From the NCBI GenBank assembly GCA_030627235.1, contig DAOUSL010000001.1, forward strand, positions 25,080 to 89,079: a DNA stretch of 64,000 nt, read 5' to 3'. Both the position numbers and the translations under genes were made by a program. Shown in pieces: positions 63,101-64,000 of the stretch (the first letter of the stretch is position 1; each line of letters begins with the position of its first letter). Below the pieces are notes generated by a model that searched no databases, was not told where the DNA came from, and worked only from the letters and a program-made list of their open reading frames with translations. This stretch comes from Thioploca sp. (GTDB taxonomy: Bacteria > Pseudomonadota > Gammaproteobacteria > Beggiatoales > Beggiatoaceae).

Positions 63101-63716
63101 CAGTCCATTTATTAGCTGATAAGGAATTATCTTGTATTAGTTTGTAAGCTTCTTTATATATCCGAATATTCTTATTTAATAATGGCTTGCTACCACGAGG
63201 TCTAAATATTTCTTCTTTTTCTTTTTCTAATTTAGCTAATATATCATGAATTTTCAAACCACCAGTTGCTGCTTCAAATAAGCTTTCTCCTACTTCTCCT
63301 CCACCTTCTAACAATGCTTCACCACCTTTTCGTAATCTATCATGATTAAAACATGACAAGGCAGTGAATTGAGTTTCATTCATTTTATTTAAAAAGGATT
63401 GTAAATATTCTTCATTTAAAGGTTTATTATTAGTATCTAATAGAGTATTTTTGCGTCCTTTACGCCGATAACATATTAATTCATTACCATTATTTTTCAG
63501 TAGTTTAGCCCCAATGCGTAACTTATCATTAGTATGTAAATAAGCATCAGTTGTACGTTCTGGGATTCCAAAAAATAGGTAAGTTAAAGCTCGGTGCATA
63601 CTACTTTTACCAGCTTCATTAGGTCCATAAAGCAAGTGAAAGTTACCAGTAGAAAAATCTAATTTTTTGTCAGTAAAGAGACCGAAAGCTATTAATTCAA
63701 GTTGTAAAATTTTCAT
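60189..63716 (-). CDS. YhaN-type AAA/SMC-like ATPase (large coiled coil)
   Basis: LELIAFGLFTDKKLDFSTGNFHLLYGPNEAGKSSMHRALTYLFFGIPERT; ~900-aa coiled coil; C-terminal LSDGTRDQLYLALRLASIERYF-type signature and PLILDDILINFDDER. Confidence 0.9.
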   Translation of the reverse strand: MKILQLELIAFGLFTDKKLDFSTGNFHLLYGPNEAGKSSMHRALTYLFFGIPERTTDAYLHTNDKLRIGAKLLKNNGNELICYRRKGRKNTLLDTNNKPLNEEYLQSFLNKMNETQFTALSCFNHDRLRKGGEALLEGGGEVGESLFEAATGGLKIHDILAKLEKEKEEIFRPRGSKPLLNKNIRIYKEAYKLIQDNSLSANKWTEQAEKLDNAKLQHTELTNQLQNIRAEQHRLERIQRTRPLLQRRQELKTKLANLEHVIILPEDAAIKRPQVQLVLHTATAQEEQAHKDINILQKQIDEINILQTLLTHKVTIDDLRGRLGSHQKASRDLPGVRTEMRTVEADTRILLQEIYPQLELQDFTKKSQITNLQRDLIKKLAIQAPTLQEKQRNVEERLEELATDLQQLVLAESPVIPDLTILKIALNQASKHIDLEESQRQYEQEIKALTKNIQLGLQQIGWNNSIESLEQTALPKIERIDHFERQFNELNNDLQRIKEHLLEARKRNEDSTLKINSLSWNGEIPTEEALMKARKNRQKYWQKIKQENAKDNNLSLFSDIPPPYPFQDKVNVKSFVDNEIFKLFEESLFYTDDMSDRLRRDAKRVAEYGIQLTIQTNAKREQETQTKKWHTVENLIAQLQVEWETSWQETGIKPWNASEMRSWLHDALELRRHAAELRERKQRLQERQQLLIILCQKLTTALLQNTEVQTDSSLQYLITKAEDYIVKITTLQRNQENLQLEIKNTIKEQKRSKIIHQRAEKAIKKWEVKWEKSLKPLQLPVDTSPEIAQNVLNDLSQVLNKLDKANGLKRRVRLMQKDAEAFKKNVQNIVQKIAPELANEPVEQIIPTLSNQLQQTEKDLTRYEQLQQRLQAEQQRLTDASQQVNISQAHLQILLEQAHCKNLEDLELAEQKSELKKELQQDLIDIKQQLLEQGEGVATKDLIDAAAMVDIDQLSSQLHNFKEQIQQLEQQRSDIDRTIGEAGFELKHMDGSDKAIKAADESQFALAEIKNLSERYIQIHLACSILRKSMEKYREQNQGPLLIRASELFQRLTLNSFCGLKTDYGSNNDQPVLVGVRTSDNNNVLTTNMSDGTRDQLYLALRLASIERYFEKNSPIPLILDDILINFDDERSTATLEILGELCQKTQILFLTHSSRLVELAKTTILNKNLVMHHV

Positions 63717-64000
63717 TTTTAAGCACTGAGATAACTATGAAGTGTAGTCAAAGAAAAATAGTATAACAGAAGTAGATAAGTAAATCTTCAAAGATAAACA
63801 CATACATAAAATATATTATTGCATTTTCTAGTGATTTAATTTCATCTATTATTGACTTGTTTCCATAGCTATTTTAATGTATATTCTTTTATAATAACTG
63901 AAGTTACGCAAAGTAAAATAAATACTAGAATAAGAATAACTAACAAAAATAATGTTAGATAGCCTTCAAAACTTGTAGTTCGTGAAAAGCAGTTTTGATA

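Overview
AT-rich bacterial chromosomal window, gammaproteobacterial in gene content and order; a Thiotrichales/Beggiatoa-type sulfur bacterium is my inference only. Most of it is housekeeping: rplY-prs-tRNA-Gln-ispE, tsaB, queA, typA, murJ, a 2-oxoacid:ferredoxin oxidoreductase, ubiD, moaED, tRNA(Leu,Lys)-tig-clpP-clpX-lon-hupB-tRNA(Val,Asp)-ppiD, coaD-ferredoxin, and prmA-mltB-rlpA-dacA. Accessory or unusual content: a SIR2-like NADase-type protein with near-identical TPR repeats, preceded by a tiny hydrophobic ORF; a membrane GTPase-like protein with a C2-like tail; a TPS-type haemagglutinin exoprotein carrying tail-fibre-like repeat modules; a hybrid kinase with a metal-site-dead cyclase-like domain; a REC/CheC pair; a nucleotidyltransferase-GmhB fusion; an orphan YhaN-type ATPase; a truncated sulfotransferase N-terminus; a tRNA-Lys pseudogene; a MITE-like snap-back repeat family (4 copies, one with perfect 19-bp TIRs); and an array of three short palindromes. 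No CRISPR, rRNA or intact transposase was seen. No single unmistakably new multi-gene system is visible. The best candidates are the SIR2-TPR locus and the GTPase-TM-C2-like protein. All calls come from reading the sequence; no searches were run.
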